Positions 16,847 through 23,613 of a stretch of DNA of 33,321 bases are shown one piece after another (the stretch's first letter is position 1; the number at the start of each line of letters is the position of its first letter). The DNA lies in assembly GCA_028819295.1 (NCBI GenBank), contig JAPPMA010000081.1:1-33321 (forward strand), written 5' to 3'. The position numbers and the translations under genes are program-made. The stretch is from a bacterium (lineage in GTDB: Bacteria; Actinomycetota; Acidimicrobiia; Acidimicrobiales; Bin134). Below the pieces are notes generated by a model. The model did not search any database and was not told the origin of the DNA. It saw nothing but the letters and a program-made list of their open reading frames with translations.

Positions 16847-17407
16847 GTGCGATTGGAACGGGCCGCGGGGTATGGCGCGCTGACCAGCACCGGCGTGCTC
16901 ATCGCCCACACATTCGGCTATCTGATCGCCTACTCCAGCGCTGCCGACCGCAACATCGCACTGGCCGGGCACGCCTACTTCGGCCCGACAGCCTGGGTGA
17001 TAATCCCGCTGGCCTCGCTGCTCATCGCCGCGGTGGTGGTCCGGGCCGCGGCCCGCAGCGCGGTCACCGGGTTCCAGCCGGGGGTGGTGTCGGCTGCCAC
17101 CATGGGCGGATTCCTCGCTCTCGAGGTACTGGAGCGAGTACCCGCCGGTGAGCACCATGCCGTTATCACTGAGCCCGGCGTGGTGGCCGGCCTGGCTCTG
17201 TCGCTTCCCGTGGGGTGGGTGCTGGCCAAACTCGCCCGAAGCATCGAGCACATCGTCGAGGCCATCGTCAACAGCTCGCGGCGGCAGTGGTCGCGCCACG
17301 CGGCACCGGCCGCCCCAGTCGATGCGCCGGCTGCCGCCATCGGGCAGTTCTTCGGCCTGCTCCCCTCGCCCCGGGGTCCTCCAGGGTTGCGTGTTCTGAC
17401 CATCTGA
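16847..17407 (+). CDS. Small four-helix membrane protein of unknown function
   Basis: 186 aa from GTG 16847. Four hydrophobic segments are likely, around residues 9-27, 48-66, 77-95 and 112-130, followed by a basic, Ala/Pro-rich cytoplasmic tail. His residues occur in the first helix (L-I-A-H-T-F-G) and in the loops (G-H-A-Y-F, G-E-H-H-A), which might bind metal. I do not recognise the family. It lies 31 nt before the lipoprotein gene and 17929 follows closely, so the three are probably one operon for a copper- or redox-related envelope function (inference). Confidence 0.7.
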   Translation: MRLERAAGYGALTSTGVLIAHTFGYLIAYSSAADRNIALAGHAYFGPTAWVIIPLASLLIAAVVVRAAARSAVTGFQPGVVSAATMGGFLALEVLERVPAGEHHAVITEPGVVAGLALSLPVGWVLAKLARSIEHIVEAIVNSSRRQWSRHAAPAAPVDAPAAAIGQFFGLLPSPRGPPGLRVLTI

Positions 17408-17438
17408 CCTGAACACGCCCCAGAGAGAGGAGCCCAAA

Positions 17439-17921
17439 ATGAAATCAACCCGTTATGCGCGGGTGCTGGTCGGCCTGCTGGCCGTTCTCGGCTTGCTGAC
17501 CACCGCCTGCGCCAACGACGACACTGCGGTGCCAGCGGCGACGACCGGCCCCACGATCGTCCCCGAGACCCCGCAGCCCACTGACAGTCATTCCGATGAA
17601 ATGGCCATGGAGGAAACCGACCACGGTCACGCCACGCTGATGGAGATGGATGACAGTGCAGATACAACCATCGAAGTTGAGGTGGCCGGAGGCAAGCCGG
17701 TGGACGGGGTGCAGCGTCACCAGATCGACGCCCGAGACATCGTCACCATTGTGGTGAACGGCGACACCACCGACGAGCTCCACATCCACGGCTACGACCT
17801 CGTAGTGCCCTTCACCCCCGGCCAGCCCGGTTCAATCACTTTCGAGGCCGACATCCCCGGCATCTTCGAGGTGGAGACCCACCACCACGGTGATCTGGTG
17901 ATGGAGCTCCAGGTGGGATGA
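17439..17921 (+). CDS. Cupredoxin-like lipoprotein
   Basis: 160 aa. A lipoprotein signal peptide (V-L-V-G-L-L-A-V-L-G-L-L-T-T-A-C) puts the lipidated Cys at residue 24. An acidic, His/Met-rich linker (S-H-S-D-E-M-A-M-E-E-T-D-H-G-H) follows. The C-terminal ~90 residues have the order of a cupredoxin: D-I-V-T-I-V-V-N, H-I-H-G-Y-D, P-G-Q-P-G-S-I-T-F, then P-G-I-F-E-V-E-T-H-H-H-G-D. The type 1 copper Cys expected after F-E-V/F is absent, so a blue-copper site is unlikely, though Cu(I)/Cu(II) binding by His/Met remains possible. GAGAGGAG lies 8 nt before the ATG. It is followed 7 nt later by the large membrane protein gene, probably its partner. Confidence 0.85.
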   Translation: MKSTRYARVLVGLLAVLGLLTTACANDDTAVPAATTGPTIVPETPQPTDSHSDEMAMEETDHGHATLMEMDDSADTTIEVEVAGGKPVDGVQRHQIDARDIVTIVVNGDTTDELHIHGYDLVVPFTPGQPGSITFEADIPGIFEVETHHHGDLVMELQVG

Positions 17922-17928
17922 TTCTGGC

Positions 17929-19263
17929 GTGACCATGCTGAACACCGTGCTGGCCCACGGGGTGGGGTCGCGGGGCGACTTGCCCCTGCCGTTCTATCTG
18001 TTCGGCATCGGCGCCGCCGTGGCCCTCATGGCCGCCTTCGTCAGCTTGAGCTTCTTCTGGCATCGGGCCTGGCTGCCCGAGGCCGCAACGGGCCGGAGTC
18101 TGGGGATGGCCTTCGGTCGGGTGCTGGATGTGGTGGCCGTACCGGCCCGGCTGGCTTCGCTGGCGTTGTTCGTGCTGGCCCTGGCCAGCAGCGTGAGCGG
18201 CGCCGCGGTGGGAAGCCAGCGGTTCGGACCCCTCACGGTGTATGTGGCGCTGTGGGTGGGGATGGCGATGGTGGCGGCGGTGTTCGGCGATGTATGGCGG
18301 GTGCTCAACCCGTTCGAGACCATCGCCTCCGCCATCGAGTGGACCGCGGGCAAGCTGGACCTGCCCCAGTTCAAAGACACCGGTGAGATCCCCGGCGGCT
18401 ACTGGCCCTCGGTGATCGCGCTGGGATGGTTTCTGTTCTTCGAACTCTGCTACCACAACGGCACCACCAACGATGCGGTGGGCGGGGCCATGATCGCCTA
18501 CACGCTGGGGATGGTCGGCGGTTCGGCGGTGTACGGGCGGCGCTGGCTGCGCCAAGCCGACGGGTTCGGGGTGCTGTTCTCGCTGCTGGCCCAGATGTCG
18601 CCGCTGTACCGAGACGACACCGGGGCGGTGCGGTGCCGGGCACCGCTGTCGGGGCTGACCACCGTTGCCCCCCGCCTCGACCTGCTGGCTGTGCTGCTGG
18701 TGGTGCTGGGCGGCACCACCTTCGACTCGCTGGCCGGCAGCACCCTGTGGCCCAAACTGGTGGGCACCCACCGGGGCTGGACCGCCACCGGCACCAATAC
18801 CCTGGGAATGATCGTCGTCATCGCCATCATGGCGGCGCTCTACTACCTGGGGTCGCTGGCCGTGGGCTGGTTCACCGAGCAGTCCGCCCCCGAGGTGGCC
18901 CGGCGCTTCGCCCACTCCCTGGTGCCCATCGTGTTGGGCTACACCGTGGCCCACTACTTCTCGCTGCTGGTGCTCGACGGTGGCCAGAACTTCCTGCGCC
19001 TGTTGTCGAACCCGTTCGACCGCGGCTCCAACTGGTTCGGGACGGCCGACTGGGCGGTGAACTTCTTTTTGGTCTCCGCCGATGCCATCGCCTGGGTGCA
19101 GTTCTCAGCCATCGTCATCGGCCATATCGCCGCGGTGCTGGTGGCCCACGACCGGGCCGTGGAGACCAGCAAAGCCGACGAAGCTGTCTGGGCCCAGCGT
19201 CCCATGCTCATCGTCATGGTGTTCTACAGCGTGGTCGGCCTCTGGCTCCTCCAAGAAGCCTGA
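17929..19263 (+). CDS. Polytopic membrane protein, partner of the cupredoxin-like lipoprotein
   Basis: 444 aa with about 10 hydrophobic segments. The beginning, L-A-H-G-V-G-S-R-G-D-L-P-L-P-F-Y-L-F, is one I associate with actinobacterial membrane proteins labelled fenitrothion hydrolase-like; that label reflects one substrate and should not be taken as function. Conserved-looking points are W-R-V-L-N-P-F-E-T, F-E-L-C-Y-H-N, T-T-F-D-S-L-A and H-Y-F-S-L-L-V-L-D-G-G-Q. Several His and acidic residues lie in membrane segments, which would suit a metal transporter or membrane-bound enzyme. GTG 17929 or ATG 17935 could be the start; AGGTGG at 17911 suits the GTG. Last gene of the trio. Confidence 0.75.
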   Translation: MTMLNTVLAHGVGSRGDLPLPFYLFGIGAAVALMAAFVSLSFFWHRAWLPEAATGRSLGMAFGRVLDVVAVPARLASLALFVLALASSVSGAAVGSQRFGPLTVYVALWVGMAMVAAVFGDVWRVLNPFETIASAIEWTAGKLDLPQFKDTGEIPGGYWPSVIALGWFLFFELCYHNGTTNDAVGGAMIAYTLGMVGGSAVYGRRWLRQADGFGVLFSLLAQMSPLYRDDTGAVRCRAPLSGLTTVAPRLDLLAVLLVVLGGTTFDSLAGSTLWPKLVGTHRGWTATGTNTLGMIVVIAIMAALYYLGSLAVGWFTEQSAPEVARRFAHSLVPIVLGYTVAHYFSLLVLDGGQNFLRLLSNPFDRGSNWFGTADWAVNFFLVSADAIAWVQFSAIVIGHIAAVLVAHDRAVETSKADEAVWAQRPMLIVMVFYSVVGLWLLQEA

Positions 19264-19383
19264 CCGGGCGCTGTTCCGGCAGGCTCGGAATAGAGTGAGG
19301 CATGGCCGCGCAAACGACGGCGGCTGCCTAGGCACCCTCGACGTGAAGATCCCCGCCGACATGCACGCGACAGAAAAGCTCTG

Positions 19384-19405
19384 AGCGCCCACGGCAGGAT
19401 TCGAA
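19384..19405 (-). repeat. Left attachment site: copy of the tRNA-Arg 3' end
   Basis: 22 bp identical to 31801-31822, in the same orientation. The copy covers the acceptor 3' strand and T-arm of tRNA-Arg(CCT), and the match ends in the T-loop. The rest of the tRNA is absent, so it is not a tRNA gene. This is the footprint of site-specific integration. The distance between copies is 12,417 bp. Confidence 0.8.
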
Positions 19406-19458
19406 TATTCGCCAAACACCCAGGTAGAGACACCAAACGGGCGCTGGCAACTTGCTCT

Positions 19459-19478
19459 TCCCCCACTTTATCCCCCAT
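19459..19478. repeat. Left arm-type integrase motif (candidate)
   Basis: TCCCCCACTTTATCCCCCAT: two CCCCCA boxes 11 bp apart around TTTAT. A near-identical copy lies at 31657-31676 next to the integrase. Both lie just inside the att cores (54 bp and 124 bp away). Integrases of this type bind such paired arm sites on both sides. Confidence 0.5.
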
Positions 19479-19531
19479 TTGTGGCGCGATTGTCGAGATG
19501 GAGAGGGATCGTGGGCAAAGGCTTCCTGCTA

Positions 19532-20098
19532 CTAGTGGTGTGTCGCGGATTTGGTGATCCGGTCGAGGGTTGCTCGTCCTGAGGCGACTTTGTCGATGAT
19601 TTGTTGGGCTGTGCGGGTCCATGTGAAGGGTTCGGGGTTGTCGTTGTAGTGCTCGACCCACCAGTCGATGCGGTTCTCGAGTTCTGCGACTGATGAGAAG
19701 CTGGTGTTCGCGAGGGCTTCGCGGGTCAGCACGCTGAACCAGGCCTCGACGAGGTTCAGCCATGAGGAGCTGGCGGGGGTGAAGTGGAGGTGCCAGCGTT
19801 TTCGCTTGGGGTGGGAGAGCCAGTCGCGAACGGTCTGGGACTTGTGGGCCGAGAGGTTGTCCAAGATGACGTGGAGCTCCAGGTCCTTTGGGACGTGGAG
19901 GTCGATCAGCTTGAAGAACCCCAGCACGTCGCGTCCGGTGTGGCTGCGCCGGGTGTCGTGGAGCACTTCGCCGGTGGCGACGTTGAGCGCGGCGAACAGG
20001 TCCACGGTGCCGTGCCGCTTGTAGTCATGGGCATGGTGCCAGCCCGGCCGGGGACCACCGGCAGCGACGGCTGGGTCTGGTCAGGGTCAATAGGCCCC
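19532..20098 (-). pseudogene. IS630-family transposase, 5'-truncated and frameshifted
   Basis: The C-terminal DDE half is clear: V-D-L-F-A-A-L-N-V-A-T-G-E-V, H-V-I-L-D-N-L-S-A-H-K-S and H-F-T-P-A-S-S-S-W-L-N-L-V-E-A-W-F, with the catalytic Asp and Glu present. Upstream, Q-T-Q-P-S-L-P-V-V-P-G-R-A-G-T is in another frame; a 1-nt loss near 20040 breaks the join to H-D-Y-K-R-H-G-T. The N-terminal helix-turn-helix half is missing beyond a C-rich tract at about 20093-20110. It cannot make a working transposase. Confidence 0.88.
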
Positions 20099-20176
20099 CC
20101 TCCCCCCCTTCATTGAAGCATCTGGGCGGCGGTGACATCCTGCCCGTGAGCCCAGTTCTGGGGGTCAATCCGACGC

Positions 20177-20320
20177 TGGCTGCCAAAAGGCACCGACCTG
20201 CATATCCCAGCTGTGCGCCTGTCCATAATCGAGGACAACCTCAACACCATGCCCCGCAAACTCCACAACTGGAACTCAGCCCAAACCATCTACACCGCCC
20301 TCAACCGCAACCACCGATAG
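20177..20320 (+). pseudogene. IS30-type transposase, C-terminal remnant
   Basis: The plus-strand frame reads W-L-P-K-G-T-D-L, then L-S-I-I-E-D-N-L-N-T-M-P-R-K-L-H-N-W-N-S-A, ending at TAG 20320. P-K-G-T-D-L followed by L-N-x-x-P-R-K and W is the C-terminal signature of IS30 transposases, near the catalytic Glu helix. Only ~47 codons remain and no start is present. Confidence 0.7.
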
Positions 20321-20381
20321 AGCTTGCCCCGTTTCGGAACGACGGGCCCGTGGAGCCGCCGCTTTTAGAATCCGTGGTCGG

Positions 20382-20675
20382 CTAGCTGCACTTGCGGCAA
20401 GTGTCGGCTTCGGCCAGGATCATGTTCACCCGCGCTGAGAACAAAGCCTCCGATGAGTGGTCGTGCTCGGCCACGGCGGAACTCGATTCGGGGTTGTCGG
20501 CTACAGCCTCGTCCGCCAAGGCGTGCTCTTAGAACTCGTCTTGCCAGCGCAGCCCGGCACTCGCCTGCTCGATAGCCGCCTGCTCGCAGCCAGCTTCAGA
20601 CGGCGGTGAACAGGAGAGGGCGAGCATTCCCGCCGCAACAACAACGGCGGGAATGCCTATCCGATAGCACCTCAC
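20382..20675 (-). pseudogene. Small lipoprotein gene with in-frame TAA
   Basis: From GTG 20675 the frame reads R-C-Y-R-I-G-I-P-A-V-V-V-A-A-G-M-L-A-L-S-C, a lipoprotein signal peptide with lipobox A-L-S-C, then 27 residues to a TAA at 20531-20529. The same frame continues with protein-like sequence (E-H-A-L-A-D-E-A-V-A-D-N-P-E) for 48 codons to T-C-R-K-C-S and TAG at 20384-20382. So it is either one ~97-codon lipoprotein gene broken by a nonsense mutation or a 48-aa lipoprotein followed by debris. It lies 9 nt after the small membrane-protein gene, like the last gene of an operon. The family is unknown. Confidence 0.6.
20624..20656. repeat. Perfect 12-bp hairpin within the lipoprotein signal sequence
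   Basis: Arms 20624-20635 and 20645-20656 are perfectly complementary with a 9-nt CAACAACAA loop. The stem is 8/12 GC. It lies inside the region coding for the hydrophobic core of the signal peptide, near the ribosome entry, so it could slow translation or terminate transcription. No U-run follows. Confidence 0.7.
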
Positions 20676-20684
20676 ACAAGCTAC

Positions 20685-20885
20685 CTACGGACTATCGACG
20701 ACCGCGCTCTTGCGGCGGAAGAAACGGGACACAGCCCTTTGCGCTGTCATCACAGATGGCATCACGACCGCCATTGCTATAACCCAGATGAGATTAACGC
20801 TCGTGGTGAAAACCCCCAGCATGACAAAAACCGTCATTCCCGCCGCGGCAATAGCCGCGCGGGCTGCGAACTCCGCTCTTGTCAT
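20685..20885 (-). CDS. Small two-helix membrane protein
   Basis: 66 aa, about two transmembrane helices (F-A-A-R-A-A-I-A-A-A-G-M-T-V-F-V-M-L-G-V-F and V-N-L-I-W-V-I-A-M-A-V-V-M) and a basic tail (R-F-F-R-R-K-S). A GGAG lies just before the ATG. It is 18 nt downstream of the peptide gene and 9 nt before the lipoprotein. No family is recognised. By size and position it could be an immunity-type protein for the upstream peptide, which is inference only. Confidence 0.55.
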   Translation of the reverse strand: MTRAEFAARAAIAAAGMTVFVMLGVFTTSVNLIWVIAMAVVMPSVMTAQRAVSRFFRRKSAVVDSP

Positions 20886-20904
20886 GTCTCCGCTCTTGTC
20901 ATGT
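20871..20904. repeat. 17-bp tandem duplication around the small membrane-protein start
   Basis: CTCCGCTCTTGTCATGT occurs twice head to tail (20871-20887, 20888-20904). It duplicates the ATG; the outer ATG (20902) reads only five more codons before TGA, so 20885 is the usable start. The second copy also reaches the stop codon of the upstream ORF, so the duplication helped set the spacing between the two genes. Confidence 0.8.
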
Positions 20905-21122
20905 CAACAACTCACCATCACTCCGATTTGGGCCCCGGCGCTCGGCGCTGCGACCACTTGGCCTCCGGGGATCAAGCCCGCAACGAGGTTAGCACCCGCC
21001 CATCCCACATGGAGCCACTTATTGCACCTATTCACATGTGATCCGTGATACCAATAGGTAGTCGGCGGCACCCACACTGACACGGTGTAGGTTTCCCAAG
21101 AACTCTGGGTACGAGCGCACAC
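20904..21122 (-). CDS. Small Gly/Ala-rich peptide, possibly secreted
   Basis: 72 aa from a GTG at 21122, and the frame is open for ~40 further codons with no usual start (V-C-A-V-G-G-Y-W-E-S-V-P). The sequence is aromatic- and Cys-containing (S-W-E-T-Y-T-V-S-V-W-V-P-P-T-T-Y-W-Y-H-G) and then turns hydrophobic and Gly-rich (G-A-N-L-V-A-G-L-I-P-G-G-Q-V-V-A-A-P). This composition is reminiscent of a bacteriocin-like peptide, but I cannot assign a family. The 5' end abuts a recombinase fragment on the other strand and may be truncated. No Shine-Dalgarno is seen at the GTG. Confidence 0.35.
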   Translation of the reverse strand: MCARTQSSWETYTVSVWVPPTTYWYHGSHVNRCNKWLHVGWAGANLVAGLIPGGQVVAAPSAGAQIGVMVSC

Positions 21123-21191
21123 CCACGTATCGGTAGCGTAGTCAATCTCGTGCTGTACGCACCGCGACGTGAGCCTAGTTCTGGGTACTGA

Positions 21192-21599
21192 CTCCCAATA
21201 CCCGCCTACGGCGCATACGCGCCCATCTCCCAGTTCGCCTCAAACGCACTCAAGCAAATCAAACCCGCCGACGCTGGCCCCGACGCATTGGTGTTCGACC
21301 TGTCCCACAGCACCGTCGCCCGGCGCCTCAAAGCCGCCGCGAAAGCCGCCGGCATAGACCCCGCTGACATCTCCACCCACTCGCCCCGCGTCGGCATGGC
21401 CCAAGACCTCGCCGCCTCAGGCTTCGACATGGCCGCCATCATGGTCGCAGGCCGCTGGAGCACCCCAGCAATGATCGCCCGATACACCCGACGACTCACC
21501 GCCGCCGACACCGCCATCGCCAAACACCTCCAAACCCGACAACCCCGCCCCAGCCGACAAATGCCCTGTAACACCAACACCACACCCCAAGCCGCATAG
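21192..21599 (+). pseudogene. Tyrosine recombinase, C-terminal fragment
   Basis: The frame opens after a TGA at 21191 and contains box II of the family: H-S-P-R-V-G-M-A-Q-D-L (His-x-x-Arg), G-R-W-S-T-P-A-M-I-A-R-Y-T-R (Trp and the nucleophile Tyr). The first catalytic Arg, core-binding and arm-binding domains are missing. It differs from the P4-type integrase at the right end, so it comes from a second element. Confidence 0.85.
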
Positions 21600-21703
21600 A
21601 CCGCGGGACCAGCCAACGGGGGGAACCTCAGGGGGAACCTCATGGCACTGTCGGGGCGGCCGCGGGTTTTACGGCTGTTGGATTTTTTTCGGTCGTGCAT
21701 TGG

Positions 21704-21762
21704 GGTTGCGACCGGGTGGATGCGGTTTACGACCGGTGCCACGGAGGGTTGCGACCGGTCGC
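21704..21762. repeat. Iteron-like repeats GGTTGCGACCGG x3 with palindrome
   Basis: Copies at 21704-21715 (GGTTGCGACCGG), 21724-21736 (GGTTTACGACCGG) and 21747-21758 (GGTTGCGACCGG), at 20- and 23-bp spacing, i.e. about two helical turns. The last copy merges into the palindrome GCGACCGGTCGC. Such arrays bind replication, partition or recombination proteins. Confidence 0.6.
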
Positions 21763-21879
21763 GACAGGCACGGTGGTACATGATGGCGGTCATGTGCAGG
21801 GTTCTTGGCCTTCTGCGGGCGGTGGGTTGCGGCGGTGCTGCTCGTGTTGGCGGACCAGGGACGCGGGCCGTGGAAGCTG

Positions 21880-21913
21880 TATGTTTCTCAGATCGGCTCT
21901 GGTATATTTCTCA
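21880..21913 (+). promoter_or_regulatory. abiEi promoter with direct-repeat operator
   Basis: TATGTTTCTCA (21880-21890) and TATATTTCTCA (21903-21913) differ by one base and start 23 bp apart. The second contains TATATT (21903-21908), a good -10 located 6 nt before the ATG, so a leaderless mRNA. AbiEi proteins repress their own operon by binding repeats at the promoter; these are the likely sites. Confidence 0.55.
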
Positions 21914-21914
21914 T

Positions 21915-22766
21915 ATGGGCTCTGTCAAGGTTCTGAAGGGTCTGGGACCGGTGTTCTCGACTCGGGAGTTCGAGCGGGCGGCCGGGGTGCGCCCGTCTTC
22001 GGCGTCGCGCGCACTGGGGGAGTTGGCGGCCGGGGGCAGGGTGGAGAAGATTCGCCGGGGGACGTGGCGCAACTTCTGTGTGGAGTGGCCGTCTGCGGCC
22101 GATCAATTGGTCGGCGCCGGCCCGGTGTCGCACCATTGGACTGCGGAATGGGAGGCGGAGCTGGAGGCGGCCTATGGGGGCGCTGTTCGCCGTATCTCGG
22201 GTCTGACCGCGTTGGGAATGGCGGGGGCGGCGCTGATCTGCCGGCCGGAGGTCAGCGTGGCCGGCGCCGTCGCGTTCGACACTGATCCGTTCGGGTTCTC
22301 GTCATGGCGGGAGAGCCCCGAGGCGCTCTTGGTGGGCGCGGCACAGCTGACGGAGCACACCTGGGTGTCGACGCCCGCTCGGGCGATGTTGGAGTGCGCC
22401 CACCACCCTTACCGCTCGCACCGCTGGGAGGAGTATGTGGGCCGCATGTTGGCCTGGCGCTTCGAAGTGTGCGCGCCCGACGAAGTCGCCGAGGTGGCGG
22501 GCGCTTTGGGATGGCGCGCCGGATTGCGGCGGATCTCGTCTTTGGCACAGGGACTGGCCGAGACCCCGGCAGGGCAAAGCCTGGGGTTCGACATCGACCC
22601 CCGGTGGGCTGATCTGGGCTCCGCCGCTCGCCGAGGGGACGACTGGATTCACCTCGCGCCGCTGCACCGCACCGGCGATCCGCCCCGCATCGCCCACCAA
22701 GATGCGGCACGCAAGGTCAACTGGGCGGCGACACCCGAAGCTCTGGCCGCCGCGGTGTCGACATGA
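21915..22766 (+). CDS. AbiEi-type antitoxin/autorepressor
   Basis: 283 aa. The N-terminal winged helix is V-F-S-T-R-E-F-E-R-A-A-G-V-R-P-S-S-A-S-R-A-L-G-E-L, followed by R-V-E-K-I-R-R-G-T-W-R. The middle carries T-P-A-R-A-M-L-E-C-A-H-H-P-Y, typical of the AbiEi C-terminal domain that blocks the toxin. In phage-resistance AbiE systems it is a type IV antitoxin, counteracting a nucleotidyltransferase without binding it. The gene overlaps the abiEii start by 4 nt (ATGA). The ATG at 21915 is chosen by the promoter position and by the domain start. Confidence 0.85.
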   Translation: MGSVKVLKGLGPVFSTREFERAAGVRPSSASRALGELAAGGRVEKIRRGTWRNFCVEWPSAADQLVGAGPVSHHWTAEWEAELEAAYGGAVRRISGLTALGMAGAALICRPEVSVAGAVAFDTDPFGFSSWRESPEALLVGAAQLTEHTWVSTPARAMLECAHHPYRSHRWEEYVGRMLAWRFEVCAPDEVAEVAGALGWRAGLRRISSLAQGLAETPAGQSLGFDIDPRWADLGSAARRGDDWIHLAPLHRTGDPPRIAHQDAARKVNWAATPEALAAAVST

Positions 22767-23130
22767 GCCCCCCGGCGAGCCGGCACAGCCGATGGGAGCC
22801 AGCCGATCTGGTCCAGCACCAAATCGTCTCCGCAATCGCCGCCCGCCAACAAAACGTCCCCCGGGTGGTCTTCAAGGGCGGGACCCTTCTTCGGGTCTGC
22901 TACCGGCACGACTGGCGGTTCTCAGAGGACCTGGACTTCGACTGGATCCACACCGACGACAGCAAGCAAGCCATACACGACTTCCTCGACCGAGTCCTCA
23001 AGGCGGCGTCTAGGGCCTATGGGACCGCGTTCGACACGAAGTGGGGTGCCAACAAGCTCAACATCTACTGGGAGCAGCCCGGAGCTGTCACCGGCGTCAT
23101 CTACACCGACGTCAAACCCCACCACCACTT
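22763..23130 (+). pseudogene. AbiEii-type nucleotidyltransferase toxin, 3'-truncated
   Basis: The N-terminal ~120 residues have the family core: V-F-K-G-G-T-L-L-R-V-C-Y-R-H, then R-F-S-E-D-L-D-F-D-W, the GS..DxD-like motif of nucleotidyltransferases. AbiEii enzymes modify tRNA 3' ends or other targets and halt growth. The frame leaves family sequence after D-V-K-P-H-H-H at about 23130, where an IS5-like remnant begins. The rest of the ORF (to 23725) is antisense of that IS. The toxin is probably inactive. Confidence 0.85.
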
Positions 23131-23152
23131 AGGGGCCGAGCGGATAGGCGGG

Positions 23153-23613
23153 TTATGTGGGGTTGTATCGGTTCCGCCAGTCGATGAGTTTGGCGGTGAT
23201 CAATATGGTGACGGCGAGGCGCAGGGCGGCGTGGCGGCAGTCGGTTCTGCGGTCGGTGTTGCGGCGGAGTTGCCCGTAGTTCGACAGCCAGGAGTTGGCG
23301 GACTCGACGATCCAGCGCTTGCCCAGGGGTTCGGTTCTGGGCCGGCCCCGGGCGTGGCCGGACGGGCGTTTGGGTGTGCGCACGATGTCGTCGATGCCCC
23401 AGCGTCGGCAGGTCTTGGCCACGGGGTCGCCGGTGTAGCCGCGGTCGAGGTGGATGGTCTCTATGTCTGCGATCAGGCCGGTGCGGGAGACGGCGGCCAA
23501 TGTGGGCTCCAACATTGTCTGGTCGTTGACGTTGGCCGCGTCGGCGGCCCAGCCGACGGGGATGCCGTGGCGGTCTGCGGCGATGGACCACTTCCACCCG
23601 AGGCTGCAACGCT
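23153..23613 (-). pseudogene. IS5-like (Transposase_11) transposase, N-terminus lost
   Basis: Residues G-W-K-W-S-I-A-A-D-R-H-G-I-P-V-G-W, then I-H-L-D-R-G-Y-T-G-D-P, and R-W-I-V-E-S-A-N-S-W-L-S-N-Y-G-Q-L-R-R are the middle and C-terminal signatures of DDE transposases of this family, with catalytic Asp and Glu. The first ~100 residues are absent: sequence upstream of ~23613 belongs to a GNAT gene on the same strand. It ends at the junction with abiEii, so both ends of this remnant are recombination points. Confidence 0.87.

Larger units (their letters stand above)
19264..19531. other. Left boundary of the integrated element
   Basis: No gene. It holds the end of the native chromosome, the att-like copy of the tRNA 3' end (19384-19405) and the left arm-type motif (19459-19478). 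A short string T-L-D-V-K-I-P-A-D-M-H-A-T-E-K-L ending at a TGA at 19384 looks like the tail of a lost gene. The core overlaps that stop by one base. Confidence 0.5.
21600..21914. other. Repeat-rich non-coding region between recombinase fragment and abiEi
   Basis: No gene. A 12-bp tandem GGGGGAACCTCA lies at 21619-21630 and 21631-21642, right after the recombinase stop. Three iteron-like copies of GGTT(n)CGACCGG follow at 21704, 21724 and 21747. A 12-bp perfect palindrome GCGACCGGTCGC lies at 21751-21762. The promoter region of abiEi closes the stretch. Confidence 0.6.

Noticed and set aside
19384-19405. Possible second tRNA at the left end
   Set aside because: Only the acceptor 3' strand and part of the T-arm are present; it is an att copy, not a gene.
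19420-19478. Start of a second integrase (M-G-D-K-V-G-E) at the left end
   Set aside because: The likeness to the right-end integrase comes only from the CCCCCA/TTTAT motif; the following codons are unrelated.
20345-20362. 18-bp sequence shared with 30333-30350
   Set aside because: GC-rich, made of CCG-like triplets, and with unrelated flanks; chance or coding bias is likelier than a recombination site.
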